From NCBI RefSeq assembly GCF_900112245.1, contig NZ_FOYX01000001.1:62001-126000 (forward strand): DNA of 64,000 nucleotides, in the 5' to 3' direction. Source of the DNA: Maribacter stanieri. GTDB lineage: Bacteria > Bacteroidota > Bacteroidia > Flavobacteriales > Flavobacteriaceae. The first letter of the stretch is position 1, and each line of letters starts with the position of its first letter. The position numbers and the translations under genes are program-made. Positions 45,201 through 54,586 of this stretch are shown here, piece by piece. The notes under the pieces are model-generated. The model worked only from the letters and a program-made list of their open reading frames with translations, did not search any database and was not told where the DNA came from.

Positions 45201-46316
45201 TTACTTAGGAGGATAACAAAGTAATATCTTCGATTCAATTTTGGAGGTAAAAACAACCTCATCTATTGCAGCAGAGAAGAATATTTCATCACCTTGAGAA
45301 AAACTATATTCTTTTCCCCCACATGTAATGCTACCCTCACCAAAATAAATTACCGCAACAAAAAAGCTACCATTGGCTTTGATTGAATGTTCTCCGTTCA
45401 GATCCAATTCGCTTAAACCAAAACAATCTGTGTGCGTCTCATTAAATATGGTATTTAGGGTATGGGTATCAGAAGAATCTATTGTTTTTGGAGATACCTT
45501 CCATCTTTTCAAGGCTTCCTCGTAAGAACAGCCATCATAATGAAAACAGTCTAACATATTTTGCTCCCCTACTCCCTGATGTATCAGTTCATCGGAGATT
45601 TCTAGACCTGCAGGTGTAATCTTTTCCACACGCATGGTATAATCCGTAGGTTCTTGAACTTCCATTAAAAAACAACCACTACCAATAGCATGCGGCACAC
45701 CACCATAAATCATATACGCATCACCAGGGTTTACTTCTATTTTATGTAAGCACCCCAACATACCTTCAATATCTTGATTTACAAATAGGGTTTCCCATTG
45801 TTCTTTTGTAACTCCTTCCTTAAAGCCCATGTAAATGACACTTTTTTCGCCATTTACCTCGCGCTTGTTCAATACATACCAAGATTCAGTTTTACCGAAA
45901 GCCGAGTTAAGCATAGTGCGGGCATAATTTTTATCTGGATGTACTTGAATGGTTAATCGCTCTTTAGAATCAAGCATTTTAATGAGCACACCAGTAGTGC
46001 CAAATTTATCAGCTAAAGCTTTTCCTAAGTATAATTCTTTGTTAGAAGCCACTAATTCTTTTAACGAATGTGTGCCCGACGGTGTTTCAACCAAAGACAA
46101 CCCTTCATTCTCAGGTCTTCCATTTCCTCGAGCCGTAACGGTAGACATAATCCACTCTTCTGGCATACTACCATCCACTTCTGGAGTCACTTGTTTCCAC
46201 TTATCTATTAATGCGCCACCTTCATAAGTACGCCAAACCCTATTAGAATATTGTTTTAATGGTATAGATGCGTATTGCTCAAAATTGTTCTTCATAATAC
46301 AATGCTTATTGTTCAA
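45201..46316 (-). CDS. manA: Mannose-6-phosphate isomerase, class I
   Basis: 371 aa. Zinc-site residues in LTIQVHPDK and ESWYVL, and GGVPHAIGSG in the second cupin half. A second in-frame Met at 46295 (MKNNFEQ) is a possible start. It interconverts mannose-6-P and fructose-6-P. It is transcribed toward the Nramp-like gene and away from susC; the common 613-bp gap to susC holds the tandem operator, so co-regulation is possible. In an alginate locus it could feed GDP-mannose or take in mannose; the direct link to mannuronate is not known. Confidence 0.85.
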   Translation of the reverse strand: MNNKHCIMKNNFEQYASIPLKQYSNRVWRTYEGGALIDKWKQVTPEVDGSMPEEWIMSTVTARGNGRPENEGLSLVETPSGTHSLKELVASNKELYLGKALADKFGTTGVLIKMLDSKERLTIQVHPDKNYARTMLNSAFGKTESWYVLNKREVNGEKSVIYMGFKEGVTKEQWETLFVNQDIEGMLGCLHKIEVNPGDAYMIYGGVPHAIGSGCFLMEVQEPTDYTMRVEKITPAGLEISDELIHQGVGEQNMLDCFHYDGCSYEEALKRWKVSPKTIDSSDTHTLNTIFNETHTDCFGLSELDLNGEHSIKANGSFFVAVIYFGEGSITCGGKEYSFSQGDEIFFSAAIDEVVFTSKIESKILLCYPPK

Positions 46317-46929
46317 TAAAATTATCAGAACCCAATGAATATCAAAAGTTTGAATTCATTGAATACTATCTATTCTTAAAAAATAATTGAAAAATTAGAG
46401 AGGAAAACCATTCAAATTTAGTGATTTTACGACTAAAACCCCCTCCAAATAAGAGCATATTTGAGAAAATTAAAAAAGCCTTATTTGTTAACAAACTGCT
46501 ATATCCTCAATAATTTATAGGGTTAAAAGAATATTTCAAAAATTATAGCGACTCTAAAGTTGTTAAAATGCAAATTTCTCTTTTTTTAACGATTAAATAA
46601 CATATATTTGGTAAACCAAATTGGATAACCAGTTTGGAAAACCAAAAATGAGTCATCATTCCTTAAATTAAAATCGAACTTAAATTTCACTTAAACTCAA
46701 TGACAAAAAAATCAGATTAACACATTTACAACATTACTTCTCATTTAAATGGAGAAGATTAATTACAACATGTATTATTTGCTGTTCATGTTTTTTCCTT
46801 AAGCAAGAGTTTAACAACTTGAAAAGAACATAACAGATGTAAAAATGAAGTTTTACTCAAAGTTTCATTTTAGAATGCTTTAATCAGACTTTAATAAGTC
46901 GAACTTAAATTAACATAACAAGACTACAA
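46317..46929. promoter_or_regulatory. Regulatory gap between manA and susC with long susC leader
   Basis: No ORF. TATATTTG at 46603-46610 fits the -7 box; no TTG stands 19 bp upstream. If it is the promoter, the susC leader is about 310 nt. A hairpin (AAAATGAA 46842-46849 with TTCATTTT 46864-46871) lies 60 nt before the start codon. No known riboswitch was recognised. Confidence 0.5.
46608..46645. promoter_or_regulatory. Triple tandem operator before susC (3 x TTGGnnAACCAA-type 12-mers)
   Basis: 12-mers at 46608 (TTGGTAAACCAA), 46621 (TTGGATAACCAG) and 46634 (TTGGAAAACCAA), each start 13 bp after the last. The first overlaps the end of the -7 box by 3 nt, as at the PL6 and gntR promoters. 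Confidence 0.75.
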
Positions 46930-49900
46930 ATGAATTTAAAAACGAAATTAGTATTAATGATGGTATTGTTACTCAACATATCATTATTCGCACAAGACGG
47001 CTACACCTTAACTGGTACGGTACTGGACGAAACAAATATGCCCGTTCCAGGAGCTAACGTTGTTATCCAAAACACAACTACAGGAACTTCTACCGATTTT
47101 GACGGTAATTTTTCAATTACAGTTTCTAACGGTGATGTTTTAGAATTTTCTTCTATTGGTTATGCCAAAAAGGAAGTAGCCGTTACCGGTCAACAAACTT
47201 TAAACGTTGTTCTTGCTGAAGACGCTAGTCAACTTGAAGAAGTTGTTGTTGTAGGTTACGGTTCTCAGAAAAAGAGTGACATTACCGGTTCTGTCTCTTC
47301 AGTAAAATCTGAAGAATTGAACGCATATCCTGTGTTAGATGCTGCTCAAGCTCTACAAGGTCGTGCAGCGGGTGTTGTAGTACAATCCAACAACGGTGGT
47401 GAACCAGGCGCTCCAATCAGTATAAAAATTAGAGGTAATACCTCTATTAATGCAAGTAGCTCTCCGCTTGTTGTTGTAGATGGTTTTGTAGGTGCTTCTA
47501 TGCCACAGGCTAATGATATTGAGTCAATGGAAGTTTTAAAAGATGCATCGGCGACTGCTATATACGGATCAAGAGGTTCAAATGGTGTTATACTTGTAAC
47601 TACTAAAAAAGGTAGAAGCGGAAAATTATCAATTGAAGCTAACACCACTTACGCAATTCAAAATATATCTAACAGATTAGATTTGTTGAATGCTAGTGAA
47701 TTTGCCGATTATCAAAATCAAATTAGAACTAATAATGGTGTTTCTACGCCATATGCTCAAGGACCTGCTAATACTGACTGGCAAGATTTAATCTATAGAT
47801 CAGGTAGCACATCTAATAACCAAGTATCATTTTCAGGTGGTAGCGAGAAAATTAATTTTTATGCTTCTGCCAACTACTTTAAACAAGATGGTATTATAAT
47901 CGGTTCTGATTTTGAAAGATTAACTTTCTTATCTAACATCGACGCTCAAGTAACAGATAAATTAAAGTTAGGAATGAACCTTTTTGGAAGTAGAGGCATT
48001 AAAAATGGTTCTGCAACACAATCAAACGGTTCAGTTTCTGCTGGTGGAGATGACGTAATTACTTTAGCTTTAAGATATGCACCTGATCAACCAGTTTATA
48101 ATGCAGATGGAACTTATACATTTGGTAATACTGTAGGTGACCCTGTTGACAACCCATTTGCTGTTGCAACAGAAAGAATCGATGAAACAAAAACTGATAA
48201 TTTCAGAGCTAATTTATATGCTAATTATGAAATCTTAGAAGGTCTTAGTTTTAAAACTACTTTTGGTTTAAGTACAGAAAATCAAACTAGAGGTATCTTC
48301 TTACCATCATTATTAACCCAGACTGCAGGTGGGGAAAGCGGAAGAGCAATAGTAGATACTAATAGAGAAACAAGTGTTTTAAGTGAAAACTATTTGACTT
48401 ACACTAAAGAATTCGGTAAAAGTAACTTAACCTTATTAGGAGGGTACTCTTACCAAAAAACCGTTAATGAAAACTTTTTCTCTGAAGCTACCGGTTTCAT
48501 CTCAGATGGTTTTTCTTACTATGGTTTAGGTTCCGCAACGAATATCTTACAACCAAGTTCTTCAAAATCAGATGTAGAAATTCAATCTCAATTTGGTAGA
48601 TTTAATTATGACTTCGATGATAAATATTTATTGACCGCAACGATAAGAAGAGATGGTGCATCAAACTTTTCGGCTAATGAAAAGTATGCTCTTTTCCCTT
48701 CTGCAGCTTTAGGTTGGAAAGTTTCTAATGAAAACTTTCTTAAAGACAGCAAGGCTATTTCTAATTTGAAATTTAGAGCTAGTTACGGTGTTACTGGTAA
48801 CCCTTCAATTGGTGCTTACGAATCTTTATCAAGACTTGAGACGCTTTATGCTTCAAGCAACGGACAAACTGTTAGTGCTGTAACTCCAGAACAACCTGAA
48901 AATCCTAATTTGAAATGGGAATCTTCATACCAAACAAACTTTGGTATTGATTTGGGTCTTATTAACAATAGGGTATCTGTATCCTTGGATTACTACAACA
49001 TAGATACTAAAGATTTGATTTTAACGGATAACAGTATCACAGAATATTTAGGTTTCTCAGGTGATGATATTTTAGCCAATGTTGGGGAAATAAACAACAG
49101 AGGTCTTGAAATTGCTTTAAGTACAAAAAACATTCTTAAAGAAGATTTTAGATGGACAACCGATTTCAATATTGCATTCAATAAAAATGAAGTAGTTAGC
49201 TTAGTTAATGATGCAGATTTGTTTTTCGATGCTACGCCAAGTTATTTTAGTCATGACAGAAGTTATGTTTTAAGAGTTGGTGAAGAAGTTGGTCTTTTCT
49301 GGGGTTATGAATATGCTGGTGTTTATCAAGGCGGTACAGCTCCTGCAGGTACACAAACCTTATCAGGTGGCGTAGCAGGTGATCCATTATTCGCAGATAT
49401 TGATGGAAGTGGTGATATTACAGAAGCAGATAGAACAACGATAGGTAATCCTAATCCTGATTTTACATGGGGCTTCACTAATAACTTTAGCTACAAAAAT
49501 TTAGATTTAAGTATATTTCTTCAAGGTTCTCAAGGCGGAGATATCTTTAACTTGACCAATGTTCAGTTAACGAATGGAGATGCAAATACTACTAGAGCTT
49601 ACTATAATAGTGCATGGACTCCAACAAATACAGACACAAACGCTCCGCGTGTTGGTAACAACAGTAACAGAGAAATTTCTTCTCGTTTTATAGAAGATGG
49701 TAGTTATGTTAGACTTAAGAATATTTCTTTAGGTTACACAGTACCTTCTGATATTACAGAAAAATTAGGTCTTGATAACCTTAGATTATCTTTAAGTGGC
49801 CAAAACCTATTAACCTTTACAAACTATTCTGGCTTAGATCCTGAAGTAAGTTACTATGGTTCTGGTGGCAACAATAACACTTCATCTAATACCGCTCAAG

Positions 49901-49965
49901 GTTTTGACTTTGGTAACTACCCAACGGTAAGAACTGTTACTATGAGCCTTAATTTAAAGTTTTAA
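46930..49965 (+). CDS. SusC-like TonB-dependent transporter (alginate oligosaccharides)
   Basis: 1011 aa. Signal peptide about 1-21 (NISLFAQ), carboxypeptidase-regulatory-like domain (25-100, TLTGTVLDETNMPVPGANV), SusC signature VVVGYGSQKKSDITGSVSSV near residues 105-124, plug with LQGRAAGVVVQSNNGGEPG and the barrel ending SLNLKF. It imports oligosaccharides bound by SusD using TonB energy. The susD gene follows 26 nt later. The substrate is inferred from the lyase, KdgF, KdgK and DEH reductase genes around it. Confidence 0.92.
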   Translation: MNLKTKLVLMMVLLLNISLFAQDGYTLTGTVLDETNMPVPGANVVIQNTTTGTSTDFDGNFSITVSNGDVLEFSSIGYAKKEVAVTGQQTLNVVLAEDASQLEEVVVVGYGSQKKSDITGSVSSVKSEELNAYPVLDAAQALQGRAAGVVVQSNNGGEPGAPISIKIRGNTSINASSSPLVVVDGFVGASMPQANDIESMEVLKDASATAIYGSRGSNGVILVTTKKGRSGKLSIEANTTYAIQNISNRLDLLNASEFADYQNQIRTNNGVSTPYAQGPANTDWQDLIYRSGSTSNNQVSFSGGSEKINFYASANYFKQDGIIIGSDFERLTFLSNIDAQVTDKLKLGMNLFGSRGIKNGSATQSNGSVSAGGDDVITLALRYAPDQPVYNADGTYTFGNTVGDPVDNPFAVATERIDETKTDNFRANLYANYEILEGLSFKTTFGLSTENQTRGIFLPSLLTQTAGGESGRAIVDTNRETSVLSENYLTYTKEFGKSNLTLLGGYSYQKTVNENFFSEATGFISDGFSYYGLGSATNILQPSSSKSDVEIQSQFGRFNYDFDDKYLLTATIRRDGASNFSANEKYALFPSAALGWKVSNENFLKDSKAISNLKFRASYGVTGNPSIGAYESLSRLETLYASSNGQTVSAVTPEQPENPNLKWESSYQTNFGIDLGLINNRVSVSLDYYNIDTKDLILTDNSITEYLGFSGDDILANVGEINNRGLEIALSTKNILKEDFRWTTDFNIAFNKNEVVSLVNDADLFFDATPSYFSHDRSYVLRVGEEVGLFWGYEYAGVYQGGTAPAGTQTLSGGVAGDPLFADIDGSGDITEADRTTIGNPNPDFTWGFTNNFSYKNLDLSIFLQGSQGGDIFNLTNVQLTNGDANTTRAYYNSAWTPTNTDTNAPRVGNNSNREISSRFIEDGSYVRLKNISLGYTVPSDITEKLGLDNLRLSLSGQNLLTFTNYSGLDPEVSYYGSGGNNNTSSNTAQGFDFGNYPTVRTVTMSLNLKF

Positions 49966-49991
49966 TAAAGAATTAATTTAAAATAAGAAAA

Positions 49992-51521
49992 ATGAAAATA
50001 TATAAATTATTACTGTTATTGGTAGGGTTATCAATAATGGGCTGTTCAGATTTAGAAGAAGAGCCTGTAGGTATATTGTCTGCTGAAGGTTTCTTTGAAA
50101 CTCCTGCAAATATACAAACAGCGGTAGATGGTTCTTTAACTCATGCTATCAACGAGAAGTTTTGGGGTAGAAAATTGTCAATTGCGTTAATGTTACGTTC
50201 AGACATGGTTAGTCTTGCTTCTAATGAAACAAGAAGGGTTGAAATGAACGAGTTTACTACTCTTGCCAGCAATGGTATGATCAGTGAATTTTGGCCAAGA
50301 ACCTATCAAGGTATTGCTGCTGCGAACGCTGCAATTGCTGGGGCTGAAGATGTAGATGTAGATGATTCCATAAAAAATCCTATAACAGCTCAAGCTTATT
50401 TTGCAAGAGCGTTCTACTATTTTCATTTAGTACGCCTTTTTGGAGATGTTCCTTATATCGATGCTCCAGTAACTGATTTTGATGCCGCTACCTCTATAAG
50501 TAGAACTCCAGCTGCAGAAGTATATGAAAATATAATTTCAGATTTAGAGTATGCAAAAACGTGGTTACCAGCAACGGTAACTTCAAGAGCTACACCTTCG
50601 AAAGCGGCAGCTAGTTCTTATCTAGCTTTAGTTTATTTGACATTAGAACAATGGCAAAACTCTTTTGACGAAGCTCAAGAAGTTATTGATAATGCAGGAA
50701 CTTATAATTTAGCATTAGAGTCCAACTTTCAAAACCTATTTAATGCCGATGTAATAGATGCATCTCTTGAACCGATTTTTGCATTAGACTACAATAATTT
50801 CGAAGCTGATGATAATGCTTATGACCAAACAGCTCCTATGACCGGTATCAGAGGAGACGATAGAAACTTAGGAGGAGGATGGTCTGTAGCCGTACCAACT
50901 TTAGAAGTTTATACAACATGGGATGCAGGAGATTACAGAAGAGCTGTTAGTATGGACGACGAAGTATCTATTGGAGGTACAGTTGTTGACTACACTCAAT
51001 TTGACATCAGTGGTCACGAATTTGCCAAGAACAACCCTTACGTTGCAAAATACACGCGTTTTCCTGGACCATTTGCTCGTGCAAACGCTAGAGCAACTAG
51101 CCATAACTATTCTATGATCCGTTATGCAGAAGTATTATTGATTGCAGCGGAAGCAGCAGTAGAACTAGGAGACAACGCAACTGCCCTTAACTATATCAAC
51201 CAGGTTAGAGCAAGAGCTAGAATGGGTGGAGAAACTCAAACTGGGGCAGGTGTTCCTGTAACTTTTGAACCAAGTGCAGTTCCTGCGGACCTTACAGGAA
51301 CCGTTACAATTGACGACATCTTAGAAGAAAGAAGATTAGAGTTTGCTTTTGAAGGAATAAGATGGTACGATATTGCTAGAAGAAAAATAGGAAACGAAGT
51401 ATTTGGAGCATCTGGATTAGAAGGTGAAAAGCCATTTTTCTCTGAAGATGATTATTTACTTCCATTACCTGAAGACGAATTAGAAAGAAACCCTAACCTT
51501 ACACAGAACCCAGGGTACTAA
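49992..51521 (+). CDS. SusD-like surface glycan-binding lipoprotein
   Basis: 509 aa. Lipobox at Cys18 (LSIMGC), then the SusD/RagB fold: early part AEGFFETPANIQTAVDGSL, TPR-like helices FARAFYYFHLVRLFGDVPYI, and the C-terminal segment RRLEFAFEGIRWYDIARR, all typical. It sits on the SusC barrel as a lid and binds alginate fragments. A strong terminator follows at 51568-51604, separating it from gntR. Confidence 0.92.
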   Translation: MKIYKLLLLLVGLSIMGCSDLEEEPVGILSAEGFFETPANIQTAVDGSLTHAINEKFWGRKLSIALMLRSDMVSLASNETRRVEMNEFTTLASNGMISEFWPRTYQGIAAANAAIAGAEDVDVDDSIKNPITAQAYFARAFYYFHLVRLFGDVPYIDAPVTDFDAATSISRTPAAEVYENIISDLEYAKTWLPATVTSRATPSKAAASSYLALVYLTLEQWQNSFDEAQEVIDNAGTYNLALESNFQNLFNADVIDASLEPIFALDYNNFEADDNAYDQTAPMTGIRGDDRNLGGGWSVAVPTLEVYTTWDAGDYRRAVSMDDEVSIGGTVVDYTQFDISGHEFAKNNPYVAKYTRFPGPFARANARATSHNYSMIRYAEVLLIAAEAAVELGDNATALNYINQVRARARMGGETQTGAGVPVTFEPSAVPADLTGTVTIDDILEERRLEFAFEGIRWYDIARRKIGNEVFGASGLEGEKPFFSEDDYLLPLPEDELERNPNLTQNPGY

Positions 51522-51567
51522 ATAATATATAAGTTAATTAAAAGAGAGTTGTTTGAGTTAGTTGTTA

Positions 51568-51604
51568 AGATTGCTGGCTTGTTAAGCGAGCCAGCAAATC
51601 TTTT
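51568..51604 (+). terminator. Rho-independent terminator after susD
   Basis: Arms AAGATTGCTGGCTTG and CGAGCCAGCAAATCTT with a short TTAAG loop followed by T's. One bulged A in the right arm. Confidence 0.8.
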
Positions 51605-51659
51605 AGAATAAGTATCTAACATTAAGTACTTGAAATAATTAATAACGAGGTTATTTTTA

Positions 51660-51667
51660 TAAATTTG
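51660..51667 (+). promoter_or_regulatory. Putative -7 box of gntR (TAAATTTG)
   Basis: Fits TAnnTTTG; 49 nt before the gntR ATG. It stands 5 nt before the first operator 12-mer, the same offset as at the PL6 and susC promoters. No TTG at 19 bp. Confidence 0.5.
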
Positions 51668-51689
51668 AAAAACCAATCTGGTTAACCAA
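51665..51689. promoter_or_regulatory. Tandem operator before gntR (autoregulation)
   Basis: 12-mers at 51665 (TTGAAAAACCAA, one arm degenerate) and 51678 (CTGGTTAACCAA), start to start 13 bp. The second is identical to the second PL6 site. Suggests the GntR protein controls its own gene. Confidence 0.65.
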
Positions 51690-51715
51690 TTTTTTGAAAT
51701 AACAAAATGTGAAAT

Positions 51716-52417
51716 ATGAAGCTACAAATCCTTACTAAATCCGAACATAAAGATCTTCATAATGATATTATCGCTAAAATTCGAGATTTAATCAATAACA
51801 AAAATCTTGAGCCTGGAGATAAATTACCTTCAGAGCGTATGTTATCAGAACGATTTAATGTAAGTAGAGGAAATGTACGCGAATCAATTCAGAAATTAGA
51901 ATTCTACGGAATCCTAAAATCTAAACCACAAAGTGGAACATTCGTAGCGGACATTGGTCAAGTAGCAATGAACGGTATGATGGATGATATTCTTGGACTA
52001 GAAGACCCAGATTTTAAATCATTGGTGGAAACAAGAATCTTATTAGAACTAAAAACAGTACGACTAGCTGCACAAAGAAGAACAGATGCAGATTTAGTAA
52101 AAATGGAAGCGGCATTAGATGCTTACAAAGAAAAGGTATTGAATAATGAAGATGCTGTTCAAGAAGATTTACTTTTTCATTTAGCAATTGCCCAAGCTTG
52201 TAGAAATAGTACTATCAATAGAATGATGCTAATTATTACACCAGAGATCATAAACAATTTTGAAAAATATCATGTTTGTGACAAGGATCAAAGCTTAAAA
52301 GGAATAAAAGAGCATCAAGATATTTTTGACGCTATAAAAAGACAAAATACACAGGAAGCAAAACAGATGATGAAAGTACATTTCAATGCTCTTTATCAAT
52401 ATTGTTACAATATATAA
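51716..52417 (+). CDS. GntR/FadR-family regulator (FCD domain), probable controller of the alginate locus
   Basis: 233 aa. Winged helix at residues about 12-78 (LEPGDKLPSERMLSERFNVSRGNVRESIQKLEFYG in two parts), then an all-helical FCD ligand domain (90-230) with FHLAIAQACRN. FCD regulators often sense sugar acids such as KDG or uronates and lose DNA binding on ligand. Its FadR class commonly binds short palindromes, consistent with TTGGnnAACCAA sites at its own, susC and PL6 promoters. Ligand and sign of control are inferred. Confidence 0.88.
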   Translation: MKLQILTKSEHKDLHNDIIAKIRDLINNKNLEPGDKLPSERMLSERFNVSRGNVRESIQKLEFYGILKSKPQSGTFVADIGQVAMNGMMDDILGLEDPDFKSLVETRILLELKTVRLAAQRRTDADLVKMEAALDAYKEKVLNNEDAVQEDLLFHLAIAQACRNSTINRMMLIITPEIINNFEKYHVCDKDQSLKGIKEHQDIFDAIKRQNTQEAKQMMKVHFNALYQYCYNI

Positions 52418-52473
52418 AAGGCTTTCCTTTAAAAAATTTATAACCAAGCACTAACCAAAAAGAACAAATTATT

Positions 52474-53751
52474 ATGAAAGTTAAAGGTTTAAGATGGTGG
52501 ATTATCACATTGATTTGCTTGGCTACAGTAATCAATTATATCGATAGAACAGCTTTCGGTGTCATGTGGCCAGAAATGGGCAAAGATTTGGGTATGGACG
52601 AATCTGACTACGGAATAATGCTTAGTATTTTTATGGGCACCTACGCCATAGGTAAATTTCTTTCAGGTAAACTTTATGACATTATTGGTACAAGAATGGG
52701 GTTCGTTGTATCAATTGTTGTTTGGTCAGTAGCATCTGTATTTCATGCTTTTGCTAGAGGACTTATTTCACTTACTTTATTTAGAGCCCTTTTAGGTTTA
52801 GGTGAGGCAGGTAATTGGCCGGGAGCCGTAAAAAGTAATGGAGAATGGTTTCCTGTAAAACAACGTGCAATAGCTCAAGGTATATTTAATGCAGGAGCAT
52901 CTTTAGGTAGTGTAATAGCTCCACTATTAATTGCTTTCCTTTATGGGCATTTTGGATGGCGAATGACATTTATAATCATTGGTTTAGTAGGTTTAATATG
53001 GGTAATTCCATGGTTGTTCATTAATAAATCTAAACCAGGAAAACACCCTTGGATTACAGAGGAAGAGCTAAAATTTATTAATAGCGATAGAATTGTAGAT
53101 TTAGATAAAGATGATGATGAAAAGGGACTATCTGTTGGTCAAATATTAAGTTATAAAGAATCTTGGGGTGTATTAGCATCTAGATTTTTTATAGAACCTA
53201 TATGGTGGCTATTTGTAGGTTGGATGCCACTTTACTTGAATTCTGAATTCGGCTTTAGCGTTGAAGAAATAGGATCGACCATTTGGATTTCTTATTTAGG
53301 TGGAATGGCTGGTAGTATTATTGGAGGTTGGTACAGTGGAAAATTAATGGAAACCAAATCTGTAGATGCCGCTAGAAAAATTACTATAACTATTGGCGGT
53401 GTCTTAATATTCCTAGGTCTACTCGGAATCATTTTCTTAGTTAATGAAAATAACCCAATGACATTTATTTATATAGTTGCTGTTGTTCTTTTTGGCTTTC
53501 AATTTGCCATTGGTAACATACAAACTATATCAAGTGACCTCTTTAGAGGCCCATCTGTAGGAACCCTTGCAGGTTTAGCAGGCACGGTTGCCGCTGTATC
53601 GGTAATCATTATGAACTCTTTAATTCCAATGATTGCGCAGGTATCGTACACTCCGGCATTTATTGTAATAGCAGTATTAGCCCCAATGGCTGTGCTGTCC
53701 ATTTATGTATTGATTAAAAAAATTAGACCAGTAGAAGTTGAATCAGAATAA
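52474..53751 (+). CDS. MFS transporter, hexuronate/DEH type (anion:cation symporter)
   Basis: 425 aa, 12 helices. N-terminus RWWIITLICLATVINYIDRTAFGVMWPEM is typical of ExuT-like hexuronate carriers, with the helix 4 pattern LFRALLGLGEAGNWPGAVK also characteristic of that family. It should carry unsaturated uronate or DEH from the periplasm into the cytoplasm. It follows gntR by 56 nt and precedes the SDR gene by 13 nt, one operon. Confidence 0.85.
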   Translation: MKVKGLRWWIITLICLATVINYIDRTAFGVMWPEMGKDLGMDESDYGIMLSIFMGTYAIGKFLSGKLYDIIGTRMGFVVSIVVWSVASVFHAFARGLISLTLFRALLGLGEAGNWPGAVKSNGEWFPVKQRAIAQGIFNAGASLGSVIAPLLIAFLYGHFGWRMTFIIIGLVGLIWVIPWLFINKSKPGKHPWITEEELKFINSDRIVDLDKDDDEKGLSVGQILSYKESWGVLASRFFIEPIWWLFVGWMPLYLNSEFGFSVEEIGSTIWISYLGGMAGSIIGGWYSGKLMETKSVDAARKITITIGGVLIFLGLLGIIFLVNENNPMTFIYIVAVVLFGFQFAIGNIQTISSDLFRGPSVGTLAGLAGTVAAVSVIIMNSLIPMIAQVSYTPAFIVIAVLAPMAVLSIYVLIKKIRPVEVESE

Positions 53752-53764
53752 CAATTAAATAATT

Positions 53765-54526
53765 ATGAGTACAGAAGGAAAAGTAGCAGTAATTACAGGA
53801 GCAACTGGAGGAATCGGTTTTGAAGTTGCTAAAAGATTAGGACAAGACGGTTTTACAGTTATCTTAAATGGTATAGATGACGAAGCTGGCGCCAAAAGAG
53901 TAAAAGAATTGACCGCAGAAGGTATTACTGCAGAATATTTAGGTTTTGACGTTACTAATGAAGAAGCTGTAACCAAAAACATCAAAGCAATTGGTGATAA
54001 ATACGGTAAAATTGATACGCTAGTGAACAATGCTGGTGGATTAGGAGGTAGATCAAGATTCGAAGAGATGACTACTGAATTTTACAGATCGGTAATGGCA
54101 TTAAACCTTGATTCTACATTCTTTGCATCAAGAGCAGCGATCCCTTACCTTAAAAAAGGTGAACACCCATCTATAATCAATTATACATCTAATGCAGCAT
54201 GGACCGCAGGTGGACCAGGTGCAGGTATATATGGTACATCTAAAGCAGGTGTTAATGCTATAACTAGAGCTTTAGCTAAAGATCTTGCAGAATATGGTAT
54301 TAGAGTTAATGCAGTATCTCCTGGTACAATTGATACTCCATTCCATGCACAGATTAAAGCTACTAAACCAGAAGTTTTCGCTTCTTGGGCAAATAACATT
54401 ATGTTAGGTAGATTAGGACAACCTAGTGATGTTGCTGGTGTTGTTTCTTTTCTTGCAGGTAAAGATGCTGCTTTCATTACAGCAGAAACTATCCAAATTG
54501 GTGGTGGTCAAGCTTTAGGAATCTAG
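53765..54526 (+). CDS. SDR-family reductase, probable DEH reductase
   Basis: 253 aa classical short-chain dehydrogenase. Cofactor motif TGATGGIG (11-18), NNAGG (88-92) and the catalytic triad S142, Y156, K160 (YTSN and YGTSK). In the alginate pathway such an enzyme reduces 4-deoxy-L-erythro-5-hexoseulose uronate to 2-keto-3-deoxygluconate, which KdgK then phosphorylates. The specific assignment rests on its neighbours. Ends in a bidirectional terminator shared with lacI. Confidence 0.82.
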   Translation: MSTEGKVAVITGATGGIGFEVAKRLGQDGFTVILNGIDDEAGAKRVKELTAEGITAEYLGFDVTNEEAVTKNIKAIGDKYGKIDTLVNNAGGLGGRSRFEEMTTEFYRSVMALNLDSTFFASRAAIPYLKKGEHPSIINYTSNAAWTAGGPGAGIYGTSKAGVNAITRALAKDLAEYGIRVNAVSPGTIDTPFHAQIKATKPEVFASWANNIMLGRLGQPSDVAGVVSFLAGKDAAFITAETIQIGGGQALGI

Positions 54527-54549
54527 ATTAAATTCTTTATATACATACT

Positions 54550-54586
54550 AAAAAAGCGTTATTGTAATTACAATAACGCTTTTTTT
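54550..54586. terminator. Bidirectional terminator between the SDR gene and lacI
   Basis: Long palindrome AAAAAAGCGTTATTGTAA and its complement, A-run left, T-run right; it runs up to the lacI stop codon. Confidence 0.88.

Noticed and set aside
46317-46929. Known riboswitch in the manA-susC gap
   Set aside because: No recognisable aptamer core; only an 8-bp hairpin and the operator repeats are visible.
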